Under the pieces are notes generated by a model. It saw only the letters and a program-made list of their open reading frames with translations. It did no database searches and was not told the origin of the DNA. Below, in pieces: positions 1-5,266 of a DNA stretch of 11,073 bases (position 1 is its first letter; each line of letters opens with the position of its first letter). Origin of the DNA: Anaerolineae bacterium (GTDB lineage Bacteria > Chloroflexota > Anaerolineae > UBA4142); contig DAIDTM010000354.1 of assembly GCA_027457205.1 (NCBI GenBank), forward strand, positions 1 through 11,073, given 5' to 3'. The translations under genes were made by a program, and so were the position numbers.

Positions 1-2
1 CG

Positions 3-278
3 CAGACGCCGCGCGTGCGCGACGTATTCGACCTGTGGTTTGCACTGACGCACGCCGCCGGGCGCATCGATCCGGCGCAAGTGGCAGGGCTGGCGGGTGA
101 GATCGCGCAGGCGAAAGGCGCGGCAGCGCCGCGCGCGGACGCGCGGTTCAGCCCGGCGGCGCGCGCCGCGCTGGAGCGCGCATGGGACAAGGCGCTGCGC
201 CGCGCGCCGGGTCATCCGCCGTTCGCGCAAGTCGAACGTGAGCTGACCGACGCGCTGGGAGATTTCATCGCCAAGTAG
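3..278 (+). CDS. C-terminal end of an AbiEii/AbiGii-like nucleotidyltransferase (5' truncated by window edge)
   Basis: The open frame runs in from the left edge (frame of position 3) to a TAG at 276-278, so only the last 91 residues are visible. A GTG at 15 could be read as a start, but the frame is open upstream of it and the GTG falls inside a conserved-looking segment (T-P-R-V-R-D-V-F-D-L-W), so this is more likely the tail of a longer protein. The R-x-R-D-x-F-D-L-W-F motif followed by a helical region and a final W-x-x-x-L...P-x-F segment resembles the C-terminal half of the AbiEii/AbiGii nucleotidyltransferase toxins of type IV toxin-antitoxin systems. The nucleotidyltransferase core that would prove this is outside the window, as would be the AbiEi antitoxin. 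The family call rests on this tail alone. Confidence 0.55.
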   Translation, partial: QTPRVRDVFDLWFALTHAAGRIDPAQVAGLAGEIAQAKGAAAPRADARFSPAARAALERAWDKALRRAPGHPPFAQVERELTDALGDFIAK

Positions 279-317
279 ATTACGCAATCCGTATTTTGTT
301 CGACGAAGGTATTCACT

Positions 318-2024
318 ATGCTAGACTATTCTTCTCAAATTCAAGAATGTGAGCATCGTCAGGATGTGCAGGCGCGCTTTGCGGACGGTCGTGTCTTGTG
401 TGGTCCCGCCGGCACGCGCCTGGAAGCGTTCGTGCGCGCGGCTATTCCGCCGCAATCGGTCCCGGTCGTCGCCGCGCTCGTCGGCGGTCGGCTCGCCGAC
501 CTGACCGAGCCGCTGATTACCGACGTGGATGTCGAGCCGGTTTCGCTCGCGTCGGAGGATGGGATTCGGATTTATCAGCGTTCGTTGATCCTGATGCTGG
601 AAGCGGCGGCAAACGAACTGTTCCAAGTGCACATGGATGTCGATTACTCGTTGACGTTTGGAGGTCTGTACTGCCACGCGATCGAACGCGCGCTGAGCGC
701 CAAAGAGGTCGAGCAGATCGACGCGCGGATGCGCTCGATTTTCGCGGAAGATGCGCCAATTCGACGCGACGTGGTTCGCATCGAAGACGCCGTCGCCTGG
801 TTCAAGTCGCAGGGCGACGAAGAGCAGGTGCGCCTGCTTTCGCAAGTGAACCGCAAAGAGGTGACCCTGTGCAGTCTGCGCCAAGTCAAACAATATTTTT
901 TTGGTCGGCTGCTCGTTCCATCGACCAGTTATTTGAAACAGTTCGCCGTCTGGCCCGATCCGCCCGGACTTGTTCTCCAATTGCCGCAGCGCACGCGCCC
1001 GATGGCGCTCGAACCGCCCAAGCGCTCGCCCAAACTGACGGCAGTCACCGAGCAGTATGGGCAATGGCTGTCGCTGCTCGGCGTGCCGGATGTGGGCGCG
1101 CTGAATCAGGCGCTGTCGAAGAGCCGCGCGCGCGAAATCGTTCTGGTGGCGGAAGCGCTGCACGAGCAGCGGATCGCGGAAATGGCGGCGAGCATCGCGG
1201 CGCGGCGTTCGGTTCGTCTGATCACGATTGCCGGACCGTCGTCCTCCGGCAAAACGACTTTTGCGCGGCGGCTGGCGATTCAACTTTTAGCGAACGGGCT
1301 GCGTCCGTTCCCGATCAGTCTGGACGATTATTTCGTGACGCGTGAAGAGACGCCGCGGGATGTTTGGGGCAATTACGATTACGAGGACTTGCACGCGCTC
1401 GACCTGGCGCTGTTCAACGAGCAGCTCCTCGCGCTGATGAACGGCGAGCGCGTGACGCTGCCGCTCTATGATTTTGAGAAAGGCGAACGCGAGACAGGGC
1501 AGACGGTTCAGTTGACGTCCGATCACGTCCTTTTGATCGAAGGGATTCACGGACTGAACCCCAACCTGGTCCCGCGCATTCCCGCCGAGCGTATCTACCG
1601 CATCTACGTCTCCGCGCTGACGCAGCTCAAGCTCAGTCGGCTCAACCGCATTTCGACGACGGACACGCGGCTGATCCGCCGGATCGTGCGCGACGCGCAG
1701 ACGCGCGGGTATAACGCCAAGGACACGATCGCGCGGTGGGACAGCGTGCGTCGCGGCGAGGAGCGCAACATCTTTCCGTACCAAGAGCAGGCAGACAATA
1801 TGTTCAACTCGGCGCTGGTGTATGAATTGGCGGCGCTCAAGCCGTTGGTGGAGCCGCTGCTGCGCCAAGTGGAACCGAACACGCTGGAGTATGTGGAGGC
1901 GCGCCGGCTGCTGATCTTGCTCGAATGGTTTTATCCGTGCGACGCCAAGATGGTGCCGGAGAATTCGATCCTGCGCGAATTCATCGGCGGGTCGGTCGTG
2001 TCTGATTTCGTGCCGCATCTGTAA
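318..2024 (+). CDS. Uridine kinase-like nucleoside kinase with ThrRS-like N-terminal region
   Basis: This 568-aa protein is probably a cytosolic kinase of the uridine kinase/phosphoribulokinase P-loop family, phosphorylating a nucleoside with a nucleoside triphosphate. The P-loop GPSSSGKT is at residues 306-313, a DDYF motif typical of uridine kinases is near 336-339, and the Walker-B-like strand LLIEGIHG is at 405-412. The first ~220 residues resemble the TGS and second additional domain of threonyl-tRNA synthetase (for example LTFGGLYCH at 112-120 and the RIEDAVAWF segment after it) but carry no synthetase catalytic core. The same fusion is known in a family of roughly 550-aa proteins annotated as nucleoside or uridine kinase in several bacterial phyla. 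The ATG at 318 has only a weak GAAGGT ribosome site at about 305-310. The gene converges on the minus-strand gene at 2076. Substrate is not established. Confidence 0.85.
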   Translation: MLDYSSQIQECEHRQDVQARFADGRVLCGPAGTRLEAFVRAAIPPQSVPVVAALVGGRLADLTEPLITDVDVEPVSLASEDGIRIYQRSLILMLEAAANELFQVHMDVDYSLTFGGLYCHAIERALSAKEVEQIDARMRSIFAEDAPIRRDVVRIEDAVAWFKSQGDEEQVRLLSQVNRKEVTLCSLRQVKQYFFGRLLVPSTSYLKQFAVWPDPPGLVLQLPQRTRPMALEPPKRSPKLTAVTEQYGQWLSLLGVPDVGALNQALSKSRAREIVLVAEALHEQRIAEMAASIAARRSVRLITIAGPSSSGKTTFARRLAIQLLANGLRPFPISLDDYFVTREETPRDVWGNYDYEDLHALDLALFNEQLLALMNGERVTLPLYDFEKGERETGQTVQLTSDHVLLIEGIHGLNPNLVPRIPAERIYRIYVSALTQLKLSRLNRISTTDTRLIRRIVRDAQTRGYNAKDTIARWDSVRRGEERNIFPYQEQADNMFNSALVYELAALKPLVEPLLRQVEPNTLEYVEARRLLILLEWFYPCDAKMVPENSILREFIGGSVVSDFVPHL

Positions 2025-2057
2025 AAAACAAAACCGCACCGGTGGATCGGTGCGGTT
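2023..2057 (-). terminator. Intrinsic terminator of the SANT-like gene
   Basis: A 9-bp perfect stem (AACCGCACC at 2032-2040 with GGTGCGGTT at 2049-2057, 8-nt loop) is followed on the minus strand by TTGTTTTTT (2031-2023). It ends the leftward transcript from 2076 and overlaps the stop codon of the convergent kinase gene. On the plus strand the stem lacks a T-run, so it is probably one-directional. Confidence 0.8.
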
Positions 2058-2075
2058 CGTATGTACGCGCAGGTT

Positions 2076-2258
2076 TTACTTGGCTTTCTTGCGTCGGCTC
2101 GAAATGCCCAATTCCATTGCCTTCGACTCGACGGCGTTGAGCGTCCGCTTTAATCGCGCGGCGATTTCGCGGTGCAAAACTTTTTTGCGATACATTTCGC
2201 GCAGCAAGGTCACTTCACTCTTGGTCCACTCTTGGTTGTGCTTGGCTGGCTTTGCCAT
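2076..2258 (-). CDS. Small SANT/Myb-like DNA-binding protein
   Basis: A 60-aa, strongly basic protein. Residues 10-54 (E-W-T-K-S-E ... I-A-A-R-L-K-R-T ... V-E-S-K-A-M-E-L-G-I) have the spacing of a SANT/Myb-type helix-turn-helix: an N-terminal tryptophan, a helix with a hydrophobic L-L-R-E-M-Y pattern, then an I-A-x-x-L-x-R-T-x-x-A-V-x-x-K recognition unit. The last residues are a Lys/Arg tail. This suggests a small DNA-binding or nucleoid-type regulator; the target is unknown. The start is clear: AGGAGGT lies just upstream of the ATG. The gene is monocistronic, with its own promoter at 2298-2325 and terminator at 2023-2057. Confidence 0.7.
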   Translation of the reverse strand: MAKPAKHNQEWTKSEVTLLREMYRKKVLHREIAARLKRTLNAVESKAMELGISSRRKKAK

Positions 2259-2297
2259 GATTTACCTCCTAGCCATATTTCAGTGTTGACGATTCCT

Positions 2298-2325
2298 AGT
2301 ATAGCACAATTTCAGGGTTTGACAA
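2298..2325 (-). promoter_or_regulatory. Sigma-70-type promoter of the SANT-like gene
   Basis: On the minus strand TTGTCA (2325-2320) and TATACT (2303-2298) are separated by 16 bp, and a TGc immediately before TATACT makes an extended -10. It sits about 40 bp upstream of the start codon at 2258. Confidence 0.65.
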
Positions 2326-2381
2326 GGCGGGCAGCGACTGCCGGGGCACAATCAATTAACCAGGTCAAGCCAGATATAAAT

Positions 2382-2429
2382 CGCCCCGCGCAGCCCGGTT
2401 CAGAAGACTGAATCGAACTGCGCGGGGCG
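2382..2429 (-). terminator. Terminator hairpin downstream of the selenoperoxiredoxin
   Basis: A 12-bp perfect stem (CGCCCCGCGCAG at 2382-2393 with its complement at 2418-2429) encloses a second small stem (TTCAG/CTGAA, loop AAGA, 2399-2412). It begins 22 bp after the peroxiredoxin stop codon. The minus-strand downstream tract is only moderately T-rich (ATTTATATCT), while the plus-strand side has GTTTTC, so it may work in both directions. Confidence 0.65.
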
Positions 2430-2451
2430 TGTTTTCGTCGCCCTTCGATCG

Positions 2452-3171
2452 CTAGTTGTGCGAGTAAGCAATCTCCGGTTTCCAAACTTCCCACACCTTG
2501 CCGACCAGTTTCGGTCCAGGTGTGAGCGCGGGCTGCCCGGGCTGCCAGCCGGAAGGCGTGACTTGGCCCGTTCCGCGCACGTGCTGGAACGCTTTGATCT
2601 GGCGGATCAGCTCAGACACGTTGCGACCGACGGAAGGCGTGAGTACTTCCATCGCCTGAATCACGCCGTCGGGCTCGATGATGAAGCGGCCGCGAATGTC
2701 CACGCCGGCGTCTTCGTCGTACACGCCGTAGACCGCGCCGATGCGCCCGCCCGCATCCGCCAGCATCGGGAAGGGCACGCCGCCCGGCACCATCTTGGCG
2801 AGTTCCTCCTCTTGCCAAATCTTGTGAACGAAGCGGCTGTCCGTGCTGACCGATAATACTTGCGCGCCCAATGCTTTCAGCTCATCGTATTTGGCGGCAA
2901 CTGCCGACAATTCGGTCGGTCAGACAAAGGTAAAGTCGCCCGGATAGAAGCAGAGAACGATCCATTGACCCTTGTAATCGGAAAGTTTGAGGTTCTTGAA
3001 GCCGCCGTCCACGAACGCGCTCGCTTCGAAATCGGGAGCCGGCTTGCCGACACGCGCCATCATTTTCGATTCCTCCTTTGGTTCGGGCTGCGCCGATGCT
3101 GTCGTTTGACTCATCGACACGCCAATGGGACCCTTTGCCGCTTGCACGCACGAGTCTTTCGGTTCTGCCAT
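2452..3171 (-). CDS. prxU: Selenocysteine-containing peroxiredoxin (AhpC/Prx1-like, in-frame UGA at 2920-2922)
   Basis: Read through one TGA, this frame gives a 239-aa peroxiredoxin that reduces peroxides in the cytosol. Residues 39-83 (A-R-V-G-K-P-A-P-D-F-E-A ... F-Y-P-G-D-F-T-F-V) lead into TGA at codon 84, followed at once by P-T-E-L. In the family this site reads F-T-F-V-C-P-T-E, so the TGA replaces the peroxidatic cysteine. The downstream part is uninterrupted and family-like (V-S-T-D-S near 108, G-G-V-P-F-P-M-L, R-G-x-F-I-I-E-P). A hairpin of bacterial SECIS shape follows the TGA (2891-2910). The usual resolving-Cys motif (V-C-P-x-x-W) reads V-T-P-S-G-W, with Thr205 in its place; the only other cysteines are at 8 and 74. 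Two starts are possible: ATG 3171 (SD AAAGGAGAG) and ATG 3063 (SD AAAGGAGGA at 3071-3079), which matches the usual family start. A split pseudogene would not place its only stop exactly on the catalytic residue. Confidence 0.92.
2891..2910 (-). promoter_or_regulatory. Candidate bacterial SECIS element in prxU
   Basis: On the mRNA, nucleotides +10 to +29 after the UGA fold as UUG-U-CGGC-AGUU-GCCG-C-CAA: a 4-bp upper stem, a U x C mismatch, a 3-bp lower stem and an AGUU loop starting 18 nt after the UGA. Known bacterial SECIS elements have an apical loop about 16-37 nt after the UGA, a G in the first two loop positions and often a bulged U below. All three are met here. Function is inferred. 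Confidence 0.7.
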
Positions 3172-3211
3172 TGATCTCTCCTTTCGACTCTGTTTTGGGA
3201 CACGATAGAAA

Positions 3212-3300
3212 AAGGATGAGCCACGCCTAGCGACCTACGACGTTTCCCATCCTTCGGTAAAGCGTAATCCGCTCATCGCGGCGTCTGATCGTTGCCGCGA
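3212..3300 (-). promoter_or_regulatory. Structured leader of prxU: three tandem hairpins ending in a terminator-like T-run
   Basis: In minus-strand order there is a 7-bp stem with an 11-nt loop (3300-3276, TCGCGGC/GCCGCGA), a 4-bp stem (3273-3261, AGCG/CGCT) and a long hairpin (3254-3212, outer arms AAGGATG/CATCCTT plus G-G pairs and an inner ACG/CGT). The last is followed by further T residues (CCTTTTTC) about 25 nt before the ribosome site of prxU. This is the layout of a transcription attenuator or riboswitch. I do not recognise a known riboswitch class. It could instead be a second terminator for the upstream methyltransferase transcript. Confidence 0.45.
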
Positions 3301-3339
3301 CCTGAATCCAGTTTAGCGCACCCAAGTCCTAGTTCAGTC

Positions 3340-3363
3340 AAAAATCCGTCCGATTTGCGACGG
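3340..3363 (-). terminator. Modest terminator after the methyltransferase gene
   Basis: CCGTC (3346-3350) pairs with GACGG (3359-3363) across an 8-nt loop, and on the minus strand the stem is followed by ATTTTT (3345-3340). It starts about 20 bp after the methyltransferase stop codon. The stem is short, so this is a weaker call than the other terminators here. Confidence 0.5.
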
Positions 3364-3383
3364 CGCGGGCAAGTTCTATTTCA

Positions 3384-3959
3384 TTACTGACCGGCTTCGA
3401 CGAGATAATTGTTGGCATCCTGCCAGGTTTGCGCGGCGCGCGCAAAGCCGGCTGCTTGCAAGAACGTGATCACTTGATCGGGAGAGACGCGATGAGCGCG
3501 CCGTGGTCCCGCCTCGGTCTCCGCGTCGGGTCGCCAATCCAAAACGGCGACGCGTCCATTCGCGCGGACGACGCGCCGCAATTCACTTACCAATTGCTCG
3601 GGCGGCTCGACTTCGTGGAACACGAACGCCAGCCACGCCCAATCGATCGACGCATCGGGCAAGGCGATCTTAGGCAGCTCGCCGTGCAGCAGACGAATTT
3701 GAGGCGGCGGGTTGCGCTCAGCCAGCGCATCGAGCAATTCCTGGCTCACGTCGACTGCCCACACCTGCCCGGTCGCGCCGACGATCTCGGCGAGTGGAAA
3801 CGTCCAGAAACCGGGACCGCTGCCCACTTCCAGCACGCTCTGTCCGGGCGTCAGTCCGAACCGCGCGAGAAAGCGCGGCGGGTCCCACTGGGACTGTCGT
3901 TGTGCGTTGAGCAGCCGATGCTGATGTTGCGGATCGAATCGTTTATCGTTGTGTGGCAT
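3384..3959 (-). CDS. Class I SAM-dependent methyltransferase
   Basis: A 191-aa cytosolic protein of the Rossmann-fold methyltransferase superfamily. Motif I, V-L-E-V-G-S-G-P-G (residues 42-50), binds S-adenosylmethionine. The acidic end of strand 2 is A-V-D (68-70), a typical V-F-H-E-V segment is at 113-117, and R-V-V-x-x-x-G-R-V-A-V-L-D-W (129-142) is the usual strand-5 region. The length fits a minimal single-domain enzyme such as the UbiE-like or Methyltransf_11 group. No substrate-binding motif is visible, so the substrate (small molecule, metal or metalloid, or quinone) cannot be named. The ATG at 3959 has an AAGGAAA ribosome site about 8 nt upstream. It has its own likely promoter (4037-4065) and terminator, so it appears to be monocistronic between the prxU and ArsR units. 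Confidence 0.8.
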   Translation of the reverse strand: MPHNDKRFDPQHQHRLLNAQRQSQWDPPRFLARFGLTPGQSVLEVGSGPGFWTFPLAEIVGATGQVWAVDVSQELLDALAERNPPPQIRLLHGELPKIALPDASIDWAWLAFVFHEVEPPEQLVSELRRVVRANGRVAVLDWRPDAETEAGPRRAHRVSPDQVITFLQAAGFARAAQTWQDANNYLVEAGQ

Positions 3960-4036
3960 GATTTTTCATTTCCTTTCTTGTTTGGATGCAGCGGCAGGCA
4001 AAACGTTTCAATGGTGCTGCGCGCGGCGCGATGAAC

Positions 4037-4065
4037 ATTATTCTCCATTTTCGAAAAAATAGCAA
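4037..4065 (-). promoter_or_regulatory. Possible promoter of the methyltransferase gene
   Basis: On the minus strand TTGCTA (4065-4060) and AATAAT (4042-4037) are 17 bp apart. The -35 overlaps the T-run of the upstream terminator. Matches to consensus are 4/6 and 5/6. The start codon lies about 75 bp downstream. Confidence 0.4.
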
Positions 4066-4091
4066 AGGCGAGGGGAAGCATCCCCTCGCCT
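4060..4091 (-). terminator. Strong intrinsic terminator of the ArsR / Cys-rich operon
   Basis: An 11-bp perfect stem (AGGCGAGGGGA at 4066-4076 with TCCCCTCGCCT at 4081-4091, loop AGCA) is followed on the minus strand by TTGCTATTTTTT. It begins 12 bp after the stop codon of the Cys/His-rich gene. Confidence 0.85.
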
Positions 4092-4102
4092 CCGGCGAAC
4101 GG

Positions 4103-4318
4103 TTACGCTTGCGCGAGTTCCTGGTTCACCTCTGCGAGACGCGCCTCCAGCCGCTGTTTGCGAAATTCGAGCCACGCTTTCTGCTCCGCTTTGCTCCACG
4201 CTGGGTCGTTCCATTCGGACTGGCAGCAGCCTCCTCGACCAGCGCGTCCGTGCGGTCCGCGCATTTCGTAACCGCCGCAATCTCCCCGGCGGTAATGGGC
4301 GTGATTTCCACAAGGCAT
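4103..4318 (-). CDS. Small Cys/His-rich protein, possible metal binder
   Basis: A 71-aa protein of no family I can name. The first half is unusually rich in Gly, Cys, His and Arg: Cys3, His6, His8, Cys14, His23 and the pair Cys31-Cys32. The second half (from about residue 33) is charged and predicted helical: W-N-D-P-A-W-S-K-A-E-Q-K-A-W-L-E-F-R-K-Q-R-L-type sequence, ending in a Glu/Gln/Ala-rich helix. I chose the ATG at 4318 because AAAGGAGGT lies 9-10 nt upstream; the frame is open to an ATG at 4369 that has no such site. It lies 67 bp downstream of the ArsR-type repressor with one shared terminator, so it is probably co-transcribed and metal-responsive. Metal binding is inferred from composition and context only. 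Confidence 0.6.
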   Translation of the reverse strand: MPCGNHAHYRRGDCGGYEMRGPHGRAGRGGCCQSEWNDPAWSKAEQKAWLEFRKQRLEARLAEVNQELAQA

Positions 4319-4385
4319 TGTCGATTCACCTCCTTTCGCTAGGTTATGCGAGAAATCGAATATTGTCACGCAAAAAAAGAGACGC

Positions 4386-4748
4386 CTATTCGCCGCGGCA
4401 GCGCGGGCAGTGACAGCGCCGCGCGCGCTGTCGGTGCGGCGCGGCGGACGTGAGAGAAAACATCGCGCGCGGCGTCACGGCGAGCGTCTGCATCCGCGCG
4501 ATGACGTCAAAGATGCCCGCGTCGGTGACGCGGTACACTACTCCCATACCGTCGCGCTCATCTTGCACCAAGCCCGCTTCGCGCAGAATCGCCAGGTGTT
4601 GCGAGATGTTCGCCTGCGGACGGTCGAGCGCGACGACCAGGTGCATCACGTACGCGCCCTGGTTGCGCAGCACTTCGAGGATGCGGAGACGGATGGGATG
4701 CGCCAGCGCTTGCGCGATCCGCGCCGATTGTTCGTACGAGTCAGTCAC
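4386..4748 (-). CDS. ArsR/SmtB-family winged-helix repressor with CxCxxC tail
   Basis: A 120-aa transcriptional regulator. Residues 8-85 form an ArsR-type winged helix: A-R-I-A-Q-A-L-A-H-P-I-R-L-R-I-L-E-V-L, then the recognition segment D-R-P-Q-A-N-I-S-Q-H-L-A-I-L-R-E-A-G-L-V, then the wing R-D-G-M-G-V-V-Y-R-V. In the family the protein dimer sits on a promoter and leaves when metal or metalloid (or an oxidised thiol) is sensed. The classic E-L-C-V-C-D-L site of ArsR is absent; instead the C-terminus carries C-H-C-P-R-C, a possible metal or redox site. The start is a GTG at 4748 with AAGGTG upstream. The gene has a near-consensus promoter with a palindrome just downstream of the -10, suggesting autoregulation, and probably drives the Cys/His-rich gene at 4103-4318. 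Confidence 0.85.
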   Translation of the reverse strand: MTDSYEQSARIAQALAHPIRLRILEVLRNQGAYVMHLVVALDRPQANISQHLAILREAGLVQDERDGMGVVYRVTDAGIFDVIARMQTLAVTPRAMFSLTSAAPHRQRARRCHCPRCRGE

Positions 4749-4760
4749 GTGCCGTCACCT

Positions 4761-4778
4761 TATTCGACATTCCGAATA
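4761..4778 (-). promoter_or_regulatory. Candidate ArsR-type operator
   Basis: The inverted repeat TATTCG (4761-4766) - 6 nt - CGAATA (4773-4778) lies immediately downstream of the -10, covering the likely transcription start. Its A/T-rich arms and position suit autoregulation by the ArsR-type protein. Further copies of the half-sites occur at 4357-4362 and 4387-4392, between the repressor and the Cys/His-rich gene. Confidence 0.55.
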
Positions 4779-4779
4779 T

Positions 4780-4807
4780 ATTATACAGCCGTTTGGCGTT
4801 TTGTCAA
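4780..4807 (-). promoter_or_regulatory. Near-consensus sigma-70 promoter of the ArsR operon
   Basis: On the minus strand TTGACA (4807-4802) and TATAAT (4785-4780) are both perfect consensus hexamers, 16 bp apart. The start codon is at 4748. A promoter this strong would need a repressor, which fits the gene it drives. Confidence 0.8.
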
Positions 4808-4838
4808 GCGGGCAAACAAGAACAACCCGCCGCGCGTC

Positions 4839-5051
4839 CTACTCGGCTGCCATGCCGCCGTGAATTTCTCGTTCCACGTGCGCCCGGGCTTCCACTTCGG
4901 CAAGTTTGATCGCCACATAGGTTGATGCCTCGATCAAGATTTGCTTGCCGGCGGCTTCCGGCAATTCTCGGACGCTTTGCCAGGTGTGACCTTTGCTGCG
5001 TAGGTACTCTTCAAGGTACATTCGGCTCAATTGAGTTTGCCGGTCTTCCAT
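4839..5051 (-). CDS. Small hypothetical protein (70 aa)
   Basis: I do not recognise this protein. It is 70 residues, without cysteine, predicted almost entirely helical: an N-terminal amphipathic part (Y-L-E-E-Y-L-R-S-K-G-H-T-W-Q-S-V-R-E-L-P) and a long Ala/Glu-rich helix (I-L-I-E-A-S-T-Y-V-A-I-K-L-A-E-V-E-A-R-A-H-V). There is no signal peptide or membrane segment. I chose the ATG at 5051 because AAGGAGGT ends 5-6 nt upstream; the in-frame ATG at 5072 would put that site inside the gene and overlaps the T-run of a terminator hairpin. The leader (5071-5121) contains a tetraloop hairpin and a perfect terminator, so expression may be attenuated. It is transcribed divergently from the redox block. 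Confidence 0.6.
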   Translation of the reverse strand: MEDRQTQLSRMYLEEYLRSKGHTWQSVRELPEAAGKQILIEASTYVAIKLAEVEARAHVEREIHGGMAAE

Positions 5052-5070
5052 CGCAACCTCCTTCTCAAAC

Positions 5071-5096
5071 AAAAACGGGATGATCCCATCATCCCG
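5071..5096 (-). terminator. Perfect terminator hairpin inside the leader of the 70-aa gene
   Basis: CGGGATGAT (5076-5084) pairs perfectly with ATCATCCCG (5088-5096) around a 3-nt loop and is followed on the minus strand by TTTTTGTTTG. It lies only about 10 nt before the ribosome site of the 70-aa gene, and there is no minus-strand gene to its right within the window up to the divergent start at 5267. A UUCG-capped hairpin (GTTGC-TTCG-GCGAC on the minus strand, 5121-5108) precedes it. A role as attenuator is inferred. Confidence 0.65.
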
Positions 5097-5266
5097 CCTT
5101 CATCACGGTCGCCGAAGCAACACCTCTCAAAGATATTTTACTACAGAAAGGTCAGAATTTGGTCATAAGCCGGGCAGTGTAACCTTCCGGCGCGTGACGC
5201 ATCGAATAGAGTGACGCAAGGTTGTGCTTGCGCGGACGGCATGGCGCGAATGGGGAGGAAGATAAA

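Noticed and set aside
321..1283. 320-aa minus-strand ORF opposite the kinase
   Set aside because: A composition shadow of a GC-rich gene: Arg/Gln/His-heavy, no recognisable domain, no ribosome site, and the plus strand encodes a clear kinase.
2901..2923. Alternative hairpin CTG-a-CCGAC/GTCGG-CAG right at the prxU UGA
   Set aside because: It pairs well but buries the UGA and puts its loop only 6 nt after the codon, outside the distance range of bacterial SECIS elements; the 2891-2910 hairpin fits better. The two are mutually exclusive folds.
2452..3171. Peroxiredoxin as a pseudogene broken by a nonsense mutation
   Set aside because: The only stop is exactly at the catalytic cysteine, both halves are intact and conserved, a SECIS-like hairpin follows, and a second gene nearby shows the same pattern.
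4001..4008. AAACGTTT palindrome upstream of the methyltransferase as a second LacI operator
   Set aside because: It shares only the 8-bp core with the site at 10211-10220 and lies beside an unrelated gene; an 8-bp palindrome can easily occur by chance.
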